Assembly: GCA_046756445.1 (NCBI GenBank)
Contig: JBHHWI010000063.1
Coordinates: 1-17,563 of the forward strand
Length of the DNA: 17,563 nt
Reading direction: 5' to 3'
Source: JACZWL01 sp046756445
Lineage (GTDB): Bacteria > Pseudomonadota > Gammaproteobacteria > Steroidobacterales > Woeseiaceae
Both the position numbers and the translations under genes were made by a program. The notes under the pieces are model-generated. The model saw only the letters and a program-made list of their open reading frames with translations. It did no database searches and was not told where the DNA came from. Shown here in pieces: positions 8,801 through 15,782 of this stretch (position 1 is the first letter of the stretch; each line of letters begins with the position of its first letter).

Positions 8801-8918
8801 TCTGGTCGTTCCCGCGCTTTATGCCTACTTCGACACCCTCTCCGCATGGGGAAGAAAAGTGATGCGGACGGCAAGGGGAGAAGAGATCCGGTCGGCAACC
8901 GCCGAATCCACGGTCTGA
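5838..8918 (+). CDS. RND efflux permease (AcrB/HAE1-like), second copy
   Basis: A second RND pump subunit of 1026 aa, starting within the stop of the first permease (ATGA, 4-nt overlap), which implies coupled translation and near-equal amounts. It has the N-terminal LEKFPDIEFPG motif, TM4 motif GMLVDNAVVVTESI (Asp397-Asn398) and TM10 motif GVVVNNGIVLVD (Asn907-Asn908), followed by RLRPILMT. It lacks the Trp-rich linker of the first permease and is clearly diverged from it, so it is not a recent copy. Paired permeases in one operon resemble MdtB/MdtC, which form a mixed trimer; a heterotrimer here is inferred only. The gene ends 11 nt from the convergent amidase gene, with no visible terminator between. 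Confidence 0.94.
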   Translation: MKHTETALRRPVTTTVIFVALALVGLIASRLLPLEKFPDIEFPGIFIQVPYEGSTPEEIERRITRPIEEALATLSGVERMYSSSRENQAEVFLQFGWDESMGAKGIEARAKVDSVRHELPEDVRRIFIFTGSLADQPVLQLRISSDRDLSNTYDMLDRLLKKPIERLEGVSRVDLHGVDPREIRILIDSDRLAAYSVDLVNLRQLLERSNFAVSAGRITEGGQRFSVRPRGEFRSVEEIADLVIDDTGLRIRDIAEVTLRSPNRDYGRHLDRNYAIGVAISKSTGANMVDVTDRVMAEVKRIGQLPQMRGINIFDLDNQGDSVRESLADLLNAGMIGALLALLVLYMFLRQVTTTLIVTAAVPFSLTITLGALYFAGLSLNMLTMMGLMLAVGMLVDNAVVVTESIFRYRAMHPDKPVEATMWGVEEVGLAVIAGTATTIIVFVPIMFGTKTDISVFMTHVAVTIIVALLASLFIAQTLVPMLAARVPPPPEPKSKAWIGRLTRRYVLSLKWILVHPWKTFGGIVLICVIGVLPLALKLVKFDAFPQESGRRLFMPYYIEGQHPLERVEATVDTIEEYLFSRQEEFNIRSIYSYYDKGRAESTILLTDEDDGTLSTKEIIKRIEADMPTIAIGKPTFDWDREGGGEGFSLQVSGDSTARLNALAVDLERTLATVEGLKDLRSDSETGEREVRVTVDRARAAAVGLTVEEVAGSIAIAMRGQNLREFRGDMGEVEVRLAFRDDDKQSVEQLANLPLYAADGRRITLGAVASFHLGYSPDTIRRVDRQTAVVISGNLDEDSTLETVRPQVEGLMEQFDLPPGYSWKFGRGFERQDETQQMMAINIMLGVACIFLVMAALFESLLFPFSIILGSIAFSIFGVFLFFAATGTTFSFMASIGIMILIGVVVNNGIVLVDHVNNLRQEGVPRNEAIVEAGRDRLRPILMTVATTILGLTPLAIGTTQVGGDGPPYFPMARAIIGGLAFSTIVSLLVVPALYAYFDTLSAWGRKVMRTARGEEIRSATAESTV

Positions 8919-8929
8919 CCGTTCATTGT

Positions 8930-10270
8930 CTACGGAAATGCAGGCGGCGATCGATACCAATCGGTTGCCTGCTCGAGAGCGTGCGCAATCTGCACAACTT
9001 TGCGATCTTCGAACAGGCGACCGACAAACATCAGGCCGACCGGCAGCCCTTTCTCCGTAAAGCCACAGGGAATCGCTGTGGAGGGCTGGCCGGTGAAGTC
9101 GGAAATACCGCAGTTCTTCCAGCCGTGTTTCCGATAGTCCTCCGGCCTCGCATCGATCGGCGCGGCGGCAATCGTTGCCGTCGGCGCAACGAGGACATCG
9201 CACTGCGACATCAGGTCTTCCGCCTCTTTCGTGAAGCGGCTGCGAAACTGTTGCGCTTTTGCGTAGCGGTCTTCGGTAACTTGCTCTGACTCGGCAAGCC
9301 GTCCCCGCAGTTCCTCGCTGAAGCCGTCCGGACTGTTTTCGAGATTACCGGCATGCACGGCGAAGGCCTCGGCAAAGGTAATGCGCGCCTCCCTGGATGC
9401 CTGCTCGACATTGGGAAGTTCAAGCTCGACAAGGATTGCACCCAGCCCGCGAAGCGTTTCGAGCGCAGCGTCGACGACCTCGATGACATCCGCGTAGCCG
9501 TCGAAGAAGAAATCCCGGACGACGCCGATTCTCGCGCCTTTCACGGTGGCCCCGGTGCAATCGAAGCTGTCGCGACCGGCGAGCACGCCCAGCACCAATG
9601 CAGCGTCTGCAACGCTCCGGGTCAGTGGACCGACGTGGTCCATGGTCGGCACCAGGGCTTGAACGCCGATGGTGCTGACCAGACCGTAAGTCGGCTTGTG
9701 ACCGACGATGCCGCAGCAGTGAGCGGGCTGGCGAATAGAACATCCCGTCTCGGTGCCCAGCGCCGCGTACGCCAGGCCGGCCGAGACCGCGGCGGCGGAA
9801 CCTCCGCTCGATCCGCCGGGGTCGTGATCCGTTGCCCAGGGATTTCGGACCGCGCCGAAGAACGGATTGATGCTGGTATTGCCGTAAGCGAGCTCGTGTA
9901 ATCCCGTTTTGCCGATCATTACGGCTCCGGCATCGAGCAGGCTGGAGACGGCGTGGGCGTCATGGTCCGGAACCCGGTTCTTGAACAGTTTGGAGCCGCA
10001 GGTCGTGCGAATGCCTTTGGTGGCGATAAGGTCCTTTATTGCAATCGGGATACCGTGAAGCGGACCGCGGTCATGGCCCTCACCGAGCTCATCGTCAGCT
10101 CGTTTCGCCTGCTCGAGTGCAAGCTCGTCTGTGACCGTGATGAACGCGTTCAGCGTCTCGTCGTGCCGCCCGATCCGATCGAGCATCAGATTGGTTAGCT
10201 CAGTCGAGCTTACGCCACCTGATCTCAGCCTCCTGCCGACGCTTTCGATCGTTGCGTAGTGTAATTCCAA
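8930..10270 (-). CDS. Amidase-signature family hydrolase (GatA/AtzF-like)
   Basis: A cytoplasmic amide hydrolase with the Ser-cisSer-Lys triad. The frame is open from 10321, but a TTG at 10270 is preferred. From it the protein has 446 aa, begins just before the usual family N-terminus, and places the triad at Lys79 (PIAIKDLI), Ser154 (GGSSGGS) and Ser178 (GTETGCSIRQPA), the same numbers as in Staphylococcus aureus GatA. Neither TTG 10270 nor GTG 10321 has a clear ribosome-binding site; either start overlaps the end of the upstream gene (71 bp from the TTG), suggesting coupling. The nucleophile motif reads TGCS instead of the usual TGGS. It is unlikely to be the true tRNA amidotransferase subunit, since no gatB or gatC is adjacent. 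The substrate cannot be assigned; the nearby M20 hydrolase, transaminase and BKACE suggest catabolism of an amide or amino compound. Confidence 0.85.
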   Translation of the reverse strand: MELHYATIESVGRRLRSGGVSSTELTNLMLDRIGRHDETLNAFITVTDELALEQAKRADDELGEGHDRGPLHGIPIAIKDLIATKGIRTTCGSKLFKNRVPDHDAHAVSSLLDAGAVMIGKTGLHELAYGNTSINPFFGAVRNPWATDHDPGGSSGGSAAAVSAGLAYAALGTETGCSIRQPAHCCGIVGHKPTYGLVSTIGVQALVPTMDHVGPLTRSVADAALVLGVLAGRDSFDCTGATVKGARIGVVRDFFFDGYADVIEVVDAALETLRGLGAILVELELPNVEQASREARITFAEAFAVHAGNLENSPDGFSEELRGRLAESEQVTEDRYAKAQQFRSRFTKEAEDLMSQCDVLVAPTATIAAAPIDARPEDYRKHGWKNCGISDFTGQPSTAIPCGFTEKGLPVGLMFVGRLFEDRKVVQIAHALEQATDWYRSPPAFP

Positions 10271-11012
10271 GCCATAACAGTAACATCGCCGCGAGTATCC
10301 ACCAATCGGACGCGCCGCCACCGCCGTGATTGATCACGACCGGCGCATCGAAGCCTGGATCGTCCCTGTTGAAGTCTTCCAGCGGCAGGAAGCTGAGCTC
10401 CGACGTGTCGTCGGGGCCGAAGCTTGCCAGGAACGCGCCATCGTATGCGTCGAACAGTTCGATCAGGATATCGTAGTAACCCGTCGGGTAGCCGGACATG
10501 AGTTCCGTGACCATGACGTATTCGTCGTCGCTGGTCGCCCCATAGATCGTAAATGTGTCGGTTACCGCATATTCGTTCCACGGCCCGCCCTCAAGACTCA
10601 GGTACAGCACGGCGTAGACGTCAGCGGCGTCATAGTAGGTATCGGCATCGAAGAGCAGATCGATGCCCCAGTAAAAACCGTCGAAGTCGTCGTCATTGAA
10701 GAGAACGACGTCGGCCGTGTAAAACCAGAAGTCGTTGCCGGCGTTTTGCTGCTTGGACGGCGACGAACGCATCCCCTTTACCGACAGCGCCTGGTACTTG
10801 TCCTGCTGCTTCTCGAGCTTCGCGTATTGTTCCCTGATGCGCTCGGGATTGCGCAGGCTTCTCGAGACCCTGATCTCTTCGGCGTCATTTGCCGCCGCTT
10901 CAACGTTGTCCGCTGATAACGCCGTGCTCGCGGCGCTACAGAAAAGTATCGCCGAAACGATTCCGAAGTAGACCTTCTCACACAGCTTGCTTTTCGCTTC
11001 TACGGCAGTCAT
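10200..11012 (-). CDS. Exported protein with GlyGly-CTERM-like sorting tail (possible choice-of-anchor H family)
   Basis: A 270-aa exported protein. The frame opens at 11102, but the ATG at 11012 is chosen: it has GAAGGTG about 7 nt upstream and gives a normal signal peptide (hydrophobic stretch ending ALSA before DN). The mature part begins with a charged helical region, then a beta-rich domain full of Asp, Tyr and Phe (DVVLFNDDDFDGFYWGIDL). The C-terminus has GGGG (230-233), a hydrophobic stretch (237-252) and an Arg/Lys cluster (253-259). That order is the GlyGly-CTERM signature recognised by rhombosortase; the 11 residues after the basic cluster are longer than usual. The domain resembles the family NCBI calls choice-of-anchor H, from memory and not checked. 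Function unknown; likely cell-surface or secreted via the type II route. It overlaps the amidase start. Confidence 0.75.
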   Translation of the reverse strand: MTAVEAKSKLCEKVYFGIVSAILFCSAASTALSADNVEAAANDAEEIRVSRSLRNPERIREQYAKLEKQQDKYQALSVKGMRSSPSKQQNAGNDFWFYTADVVLFNDDDFDGFYWGIDLLFDADTYYDAADVYAVLYLSLEGGPWNEYAVTDTFTIYGATSDDEYVMVTELMSGYPTGYYDILIELFDAYDGAFLASFGPDDTSELSFLPLEDFNRDDPGFDAPVVINHGGGGASDWWILAAMLLLWLGITLRNDRKRRQEAEIRWRKLD

Positions 11013-11355
11013 CTCGTTCACCTTCAGTCCACAAGAAAATCCTTTGCCGCTATTAGAGCGTGCCACCACTGAATCTCGACTGAACCCCGGCGCGGGATTC
11101 ATTCAGCGTTCGTTCAGGTATCGAGATTTCCGGCGACCGGTTTAACTCACGCCGGAGCCAGTTGGTTTATGAAACTTGCGATGGCCTTGAGCTGATTTCG
11201 ACTGACAAAGCCATTCATACTGTTCCGTGTGCCAACACGCGGGACGGTTTACTTTTTCACCTGATTCCGTTTCATGTCGCAGAAGCTGCCCGTGTGTATT
11301 AACCGCCTCTGTCAGCGCGGCCATGGCACGCCGTCGACTGCGCAGGTAAGCCGTC
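11013..11355. other. Intergenic region between BKACE and the exported-protein gene
   Basis: This 343-bp stretch is less GC-rich in its middle than its neighbours. A 7-bp stem (11129-11135 with 11150-11156, TCCGGCG/CGCCGGA, 14-nt loop) is the only fold noticed, and no T-run follows on either strand. A 60-codon frame on the minus strand (11324 to 11142) has no ribosome-binding site and no recognisable features. The stretch probably holds the promoter of the exported-protein gene, but no convincing -35/-10 pair was found. Confidence 0.4.
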
Positions 11356-12177
11356 TCAGGCGAATAACTCCCTCACGTCATCTGCTGTCGCAATTCGCCG
11401 GCCGGCAACAGGCGCGTGCTCTGCAGCCAGACGCACGAGCGCGGCGTTGTCGGGCGCTTCGGAGCCGTCGGGCATGAGCAGGTTGTTTTCGAACCCGACC
11501 CTGGCGTGCCCGCCGGCGGCCGCGGCGACGATGGTCGCCTCGTCTTCCCGGGGGCCGAAGCAGCAGACAGCCCACGGAATGCGTTCGTCGCCCAGCGCCC
11601 GGCAGTACTCGTCGATGTCTGCCGGATCGCCGTATTCGCTGCTGCCGTATCGGCCGATCACGAACAGAACGAACGGCAGCTCGTCGTCGAGCATTTCGCG
11701 CCGGCGGAGGTCCTCGAACCATTTGACCTCGTCGGCCGAGTAAAGGATGTATTGCGGCATTACGTCATTGGCTCGCAGCCATTTGAAGAACTGGCCGGCA
11801 TCGTGGAGGTCGTCGGGGTCGGGTACGAGTTCGCGGACCGCGATCGATACGGCCTCGGGCTTCAGCTCCTTGACGATGGCCATCTGTTCGGCGGCCGAAT
11901 AGACTCCACAGGCCTCCGTCGTGACCTGTATGACCAGCCGATCACCGACCTGCTCGCGCACGGCACCGATGGCCGCCCGGTAACGATCCGGGTCCAGCGT
12001 ATGTTCTCCCGCCTCGTCCCGCACATGCAGGTGAAGCAACGATGCGCCTGCCTTGAGGACGCTTCGCGCGCTGTCGGCGAGCTCTTGCGGAGTCAGCGGT
12101 ATGCCAGGGTGATCGGCTTTGCCCCGGCGCGCGCCGTTTGGCGCCGACATGACGATGAACGGGCTGTCGGCCGTCAT
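11356..12177 (-). CDS. BKACE family beta-keto acid cleavage enzyme (DUF849, Kce-like)
   Basis: Zinc-dependent cytoplasmic enzymes of this family react a beta-keto acid with acetyl-CoA, giving acetoacetate and a new acyl-CoA; 3-keto-5-aminohexanoate cleavage enzyme (Kce) is the model. The 273-aa TIM-barrel-sized protein has the N-terminal SAPNGA motif, the zinc motif HLHVRD (His49, His51) and GFENN with Glu230, which match Kce zinc ligands His46, His48 and Glu230. Arg226 also lines up with Kce Arg226. The residue after Glu230 is Asn where Kce, as I recall, has Asp231. The ATG lies in the stop of the upstream aminotransferase (ATGA), so the two are co-translated. Its substrate may be the keto acid produced by that enzyme; this is inferred from context. 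Confidence 0.9.
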   Translation of the reverse strand: MTADSPFIVMSAPNGARRGKADHPGIPLTPQELADSARSVLKAGASLLHLHVRDEAGEHTLDPDRYRAAIGAVREQVGDRLVIQVTTEACGVYSAAEQMAIVKELKPEAVSIAVRELVPDPDDLHDAGQFFKWLRANDVMPQYILYSADEVKWFEDLRRREMLDDELPFVLFVIGRYGSSEYGDPADIDEYCRALGDERIPWAVCCFGPREDEATIVAAAAGGHARVGFENNLLMPDGSEAPDNAALVRLAAEHAPVAGRRIATADDVRELFA

Positions 12178-13496
12178 GAATCGAAGACCGTATCGAAAAT
12201 CGCCCCGAGCTTGTCCGCCAGCTCATCCAGGTGTGTGCTTTCCACAATGAACGGCGGAGCGAGCAATATGTGCGCGCCGCGCTCGCCGTCGACTGATCCC
12301 GCACCCGGATAGCAGATCAGTCGCGCATCCATCGCCGCCGCCTTGAGCCTGGGCGCCAGTCTGTCCTCGGCCGGAAACGGCTCCCCGGTTTCCCGGTCGG
12401 CGACGATCTCGATGCCGGCGAACAAACCCCGCCCGCGGATGTCACCTACATTCGGATGATCCCCGATCGAACCTTGCAACACCCCGAACAGCTCGCGCCC
12501 CTTTGCCGAGACGCTCGTCAACAGGGCCTGTTCGTCGAGGCATTGCTGCACCGCGAGCCCGGCTGCACAGGCGGTCGCGTGCCCTATATAAGTATGTCCA
12601 TGCGCAAATCCGCCCGACGCTGTCAATGCCTCGACGACGTGCTTTCTGACAAGCGTCGCGGCGATCGGCTGATATCCGCCGCCGAGGCCCTTGGCCATGG
12701 TTACGATATCCGGCAGCACATCGTCCTGCGCGTGCGCGAAGAAGGTACCCGTGCGCCCGGAGCCGCACATCACTTCGTCGGTGATCAGGAGTATTTCTTC
12801 TTCATCGCAGATTCGGCGTATCTCGCGAAAATAGCCTTCCGCCGGCGGGACCGCGCCGAGCGTCGCACCGACAACCGGCTCGGCGATGAATGCCGCGACC
12901 TTATCGGCACCGGTTTCGTCGATCGCCCTCTGAAGTTCGGTAGCGGCTCGTCGCCCGTACTCGACGTCTGTCTCCCCTGGATTCCGATGCCGATAGGCAT
13001 AGCAGGGGGCGATACGCGGCCAGTCGTGCAGGACGCTTTCGTAATTGACTCGGCGCGACAGGTTACCCGTAACCGAGAGCGCGCCTAAGGTATTGCCGTG
13101 ATAGCTGAATTGCCGGCTGATGACGACTGTTTTTTCCGGACGCCCGACCGCCCGCCAGTATTGCCACGCGAGTTTCAGCGCCGTCTCGTTGGCCTCCGAG
13201 CCGCCGGAAGTGAAGTAGATGCGCGCGCCCTGTTCGGGAAACCGTGACGCTATTTTGTCGGCCAATGCCTCCTGGGGCTCGTTGGTGAAAAAAGCCGTGT
13301 GCGCAAATGCGAGCTTGTCGACCTGATTCCTGACCGCGGCGGTGACTGTCTCGTGACCGTGGCCGAGCGCGGAGACCGCAGCACCGCCACTCATATCGAG
13401 GTACTTCTCGCCCGAACTGCTGTACAGGTACATGCCCTCTCCGCGAGCCGCAACAGGATAGTCGTGTCCCGGATCACGATAAAACACTGACGACAC
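12174..13496 (-). CDS. Class III PLP-dependent aminotransferase
   Basis: A fold-type I transaminase of 440 aa, the family's usual length. Visible motifs: FTSGGSEANETALK (cofactor phosphate and substrate region), SYHGNTLGALS, LLITDEVMCGSGRTG with Asp240 for the pyridine nitrogen, and TMAKGLGGGY with Lys269 as the PLP lysine, then HGHTYIGHATACAAG. The start is GTG at 13496, with AGGAG and AGG 9-14 nt upstream. It forms a two-gene operon with BKACE through an ATGA overlap. Family members act on omega- or beta-amino acids such as beta-alanine and GABA, with pyruvate or 2-oxoglutarate as acceptor. Coupling to BKACE hints at a beta-amino acid donor giving a beta-keto acid. The exact donor cannot be read from sequence. 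It diverges from the M20 hydrolase gene across 77 bp. Confidence 0.92.
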   Translation of the reverse strand: MSSVFYRDPGHDYPVAARGEGMYLYSSSGEKYLDMSGGAAVSALGHGHETVTAAVRNQVDKLAFAHTAFFTNEPQEALADKIASRFPEQGARIYFTSGGSEANETALKLAWQYWRAVGRPEKTVVISRQFSYHGNTLGALSVTGNLSRRVNYESVLHDWPRIAPCYAYRHRNPGETDVEYGRRAATELQRAIDETGADKVAAFIAEPVVGATLGAVPPAEGYFREIRRICDEEEILLITDEVMCGSGRTGTFFAHAQDDVLPDIVTMAKGLGGGYQPIAATLVRKHVVEALTASGGFAHGHTYIGHATACAAGLAVQQCLDEQALLTSVSAKGRELFGVLQGSIGDHPNVGDIRGRGLFAGIEIVADRETGEPFPAEDRLAPRLKAAAMDARLICYPGAGSVDGERGAHILLAPPFIVESTHLDELADKLGAIFDTVFDS

Positions 13497-13573
13497 GCTA
13501 TGCCTCTCCTGCGGTTTGCCGGCCCTCTTGCGGCGCCTGTACTATAAACAAAAATCTCCCCGGGGAACCCTCA

Positions 13574-15010
13574 ATGCTCAGAAAGATCACGACGCTCATG
13601 CCATTCGCCATGCCGATCTGTGTCCATGCCGACCCGTCGGCCGGTGTCCTGGACTTCATAGATTCCCGTTACGAGCAAACGGCGGGGCTCGCGCGCGATC
13701 TGTGGGAGTTCGCGGAAGTCGGCTACCGGGAAGTGAGAAGCAGCGCGCTGATCAGGGAGCAGCTGGCAGCCGAGGGATTCGAAATCGAATCCGGCGTGGC
13801 CGGCATCCCGACGGCGTTCGTTGCGACTTTCGGATCGGGGGCACCGGTCATCGCCATCCTCGCCGAATACGACGCCCTGCCCGGCATCAACCAGGACGAC
13901 GTGCCGGTCCGCAGCCCGATCGAAGGGAAGGCCGCCGGACAGGCCTGCGGGCACAACCTCTTCGGCGCCGGCTCGGTCGGCGCGGCGATCGCCGTCAGGC
14001 ACTGGCTGGAGGAGACGGGCAAGCCGGGCGTCATTCGCCTTTATGGGACGCCGGCAGAGGAAGGCGGCAGCGGCAAGGTTTATTTGGTCAGGGACGGCGC
14101 GTTCGACGACGTCGACGTTGCGCTGCACTGGCATGCAGCCGGTCAAAACTGGGCCGGCGCCCGCACGACGCTCGCGAACCGCTCTGCGAAGTTCCGGTTC
14201 CGCGGTGTTTCGGCCCATGCGGCAGGCGCGCCGCACAAAGCGCGGTCGGCCCTCGATGGTGTCGAGGCATTCAACTACATGGTCAACCTGATGCGCGAAC
14301 ACGTTCCGCAGGAGACCCGCATTCACTACGTCATCACGAGTGGCGGCAGTGCACCGAACGTCGTGCCGGACTTTGCCGAGGTCTTTTACTACCTGCGACA
14401 CCCGGAATCGGAGACCGTAAAGAAACTGTGGGCCCGCCTCGAGCAGGCCGCGCTGGCTGCAGCGCAGGGAACCGGCGTCGAGGTCGACTGGGAAATCATC
14501 CACGGCAATCACCCGGTCCTCGTCAACGAGGCGCTCCAGAAGATGATGGATGAAAAGCTCCGGCAAGTCGGCGGCATCGTGTATGACGAACGCGAACAGG
14601 CATTCGCCGATCAACTGTATTCGACCCTTGTCGATCCCTCCTACGAGTTGGGCTCGGAGTCGGAAATACAGCCTTACGAAGTCAGGCTGGGCTACGGCTC
14701 GACCGACGTCGGCGACGTGTCGATAACGGTGCCGACCGGCGGGCTGAGAATCGCAACCTGGGTGCCCGGCACATCGGCGCACAGCTGGCAGGCGGTGGCA
14801 GCCAGCGGAATGAGTATCGGCTTCAAGGGAGCACAGGTCGCGGCGAAAGCCCTCGCGCTTTCAGCTATCGAGCTGTTCGAGAATGCACAACTCCGCATTG
14901 CAGCGAAAGCCGAGTTCGACGAAAGACGTGGAGAGGACTTCGTCTACCAACCGCTGCTGGGAGATCGCGACCCACCGCTCGACTACAGGAACCAGGGCCT
15001 GTCTCAATAG
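13574..15010 (+). CDS. Exported M20 family amidohydrolase (AbgB-like)
   Basis: A two-metal amidohydrolase or carboxypeptidase of the M20 family, 478 aa, close in plan to AbgB, the p-aminobenzoyl-glutamate hydrolase subunit. Motifs: AEYDALPG, ACGHNLFGAGSVGAA (Cys125, His127), GTPAEEGGSGK (Glu162, Glu163), LHWHAA and the late SAHSWQ, giving the expected metal ligands and general base. The C-terminal PLLGDRDPPLDYR is typical of this subgroup. Unlike cytoplasmic AbgB it begins with a basic then hydrophobic stretch ending VHA before DPS, so export is predicted with cleavage after about residue 19; two prolines make the signal a weak one. GGGGA at 13562-13566 supports the ATG. It is divergent from the aminotransferase and overlaps the next gene tail to tail by 7 bp. 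Likely role: release of an amino acid or aryl amine from an N-acyl compound outside the cytoplasm. Confidence 0.9.
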   Translation: MLRKITTLMPFAMPICVHADPSAGVLDFIDSRYEQTAGLARDLWEFAEVGYREVRSSALIREQLAAEGFEIESGVAGIPTAFVATFGSGAPVIAILAEYDALPGINQDDVPVRSPIEGKAAGQACGHNLFGAGSVGAAIAVRHWLEETGKPGVIRLYGTPAEEGGSGKVYLVRDGAFDDVDVALHWHAAGQNWAGARTTLANRSAKFRFRGVSAHAAGAPHKARSALDGVEAFNYMVNLMREHVPQETRIHYVITSGGSAPNVVPDFAEVFYYLRHPESETVKKLWARLEQAALAAAQGTGVEVDWEIIHGNHPVLVNEALQKMMDEKLRQVGGIVYDEREQAFADQLYSTLVDPSYELGSESEIQPYEVRLGYGSTDVGDVSITVPTGGLRIATWVPGTSAHSWQAVAASGMSIGFKGAQVAAKALALSAIELFENAQLRIAAKAEFDERRGEDFVYQPLLGDRDPPLDYRNQGLSQ

Positions 15011-15708
15011 GAAACTTTCGGATCCAGAAAATTCAGGAAAGTCTCCACGAACCTGGACTCCACGGCAACGCCGTCATTCATCGCGGGGATATATGAACCT
15101 GTCTTTATATGCTTGTTGATGTCTTCCTCGCACGGTCCGAGAACCATGTCACCCTTGATGAGTTTGTGGTCCTGATAGCTGCCATCGGGACCGATCGTCG
15201 CCCGCGTATTGACGTGATAGCGGCGGTGATGGCCCCGGCATGCGTGTGATGACCACATGCCCCAGTCGTATCGCTGCACACCGATGTAGTCAGGGCCGTA
15301 CTTGTCGGCATCGTGCCCATGGTTGGGATATATGTAGATATTCTCTACCCCGTCCCTGCGCACGAAATGCACGGTGAATTGCATGATGACCGTCTTTGTT
15401 TCCCCGTTTACCGTCGCCGACACAAACGCGACGTCCTCGATGACGTCGTAGACCGCATTCTTGTATGACATCTTGTAGCGGTCAGGGCCGTAACAGACCA
15501 CGCGATTCAGCTCCGCCGCATCAGTCACGACAGCGTCGCACCTCATTTTGACGTCCGCGTCCTTTCTGGCACCCGGGAACTTGATGAGGCTCGCAAGCGG
15601 GGTGTCGGTGTCTGCAAATCGCGCATGCGTGAACTGCGACGGCTCATCGCCGAACGCCGATACACAGAAAACGGAAAAGATGGTGCACAATGCGCTGATT
15701 CTGATCAT
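15004..15708 (-). CDS. Secreted Cys/His-rich protein of unknown family
   Basis: I do not recognise this family. The frame opens with GTG at 15726, but the ATG at 15708 is preferred because MIRISALCTIFSVFCVSAFG is then a standard signal peptide; neither start has a strong ribosome-binding site. The mature protein (about 215 aa) has four cysteines, in RCDAV, VVCYGPD, SHACRGH and GPCEED, enough for two disulfides in the periplasm. It also has a His-dense central stretch, YPNHGHDADKY and then SSHACRGHHRRYHVN, that could bind metal. No transmembrane segment follows the signal. It lies downstream of DUF3014 on the same strand with a gap of about 74 bp, so it may share its transcript. Its stop overlaps the convergent M20 stop. 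Confidence 0.72.
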   Translation of the reverse strand: MIRISALCTIFSVFCVSAFGDEPSQFTHARFADTDTPLASLIKFPGARKDADVKMRCDAVVTDAAELNRVVCYGPDRYKMSYKNAVYDVIEDVAFVSATVNGETKTVIMQFTVHFVRRDGVENIYIYPNHGHDADKYGPDYIGVQRYDWGMWSSHACRGHHRRYHVNTRATIGPDGSYQDHKLIKGDMVLGPCEEDINKHIKTGSYIPAMNDGVAVESRFVETFLNFLDPKVSY

Positions 15709-15782
15709 TGTTATCGCATCGCTCACAGGGCGAATGAGGGGTCGCCACTTTACATGAAAGTGGTCATTGATTTCGACAGCAA

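Noticed and set aside
8902..8945. Terminator between the convergent efflux operon and amidase gene
   Set aside because: Only 11 nt separate the stops, and I see no hairpin with a T-run on either strand.
11050..11066. TGGCAC on the minus strand, possible sigma54 -24 element
   Set aside because: The expected GC at -12 is missing at the correct spacing.
11142..11324. Minus-strand 60-codon frame in the gap after BKACE
   Set aside because: No ribosome-binding site, no signal or domain, and ends in intergenic sequence; likely chance.
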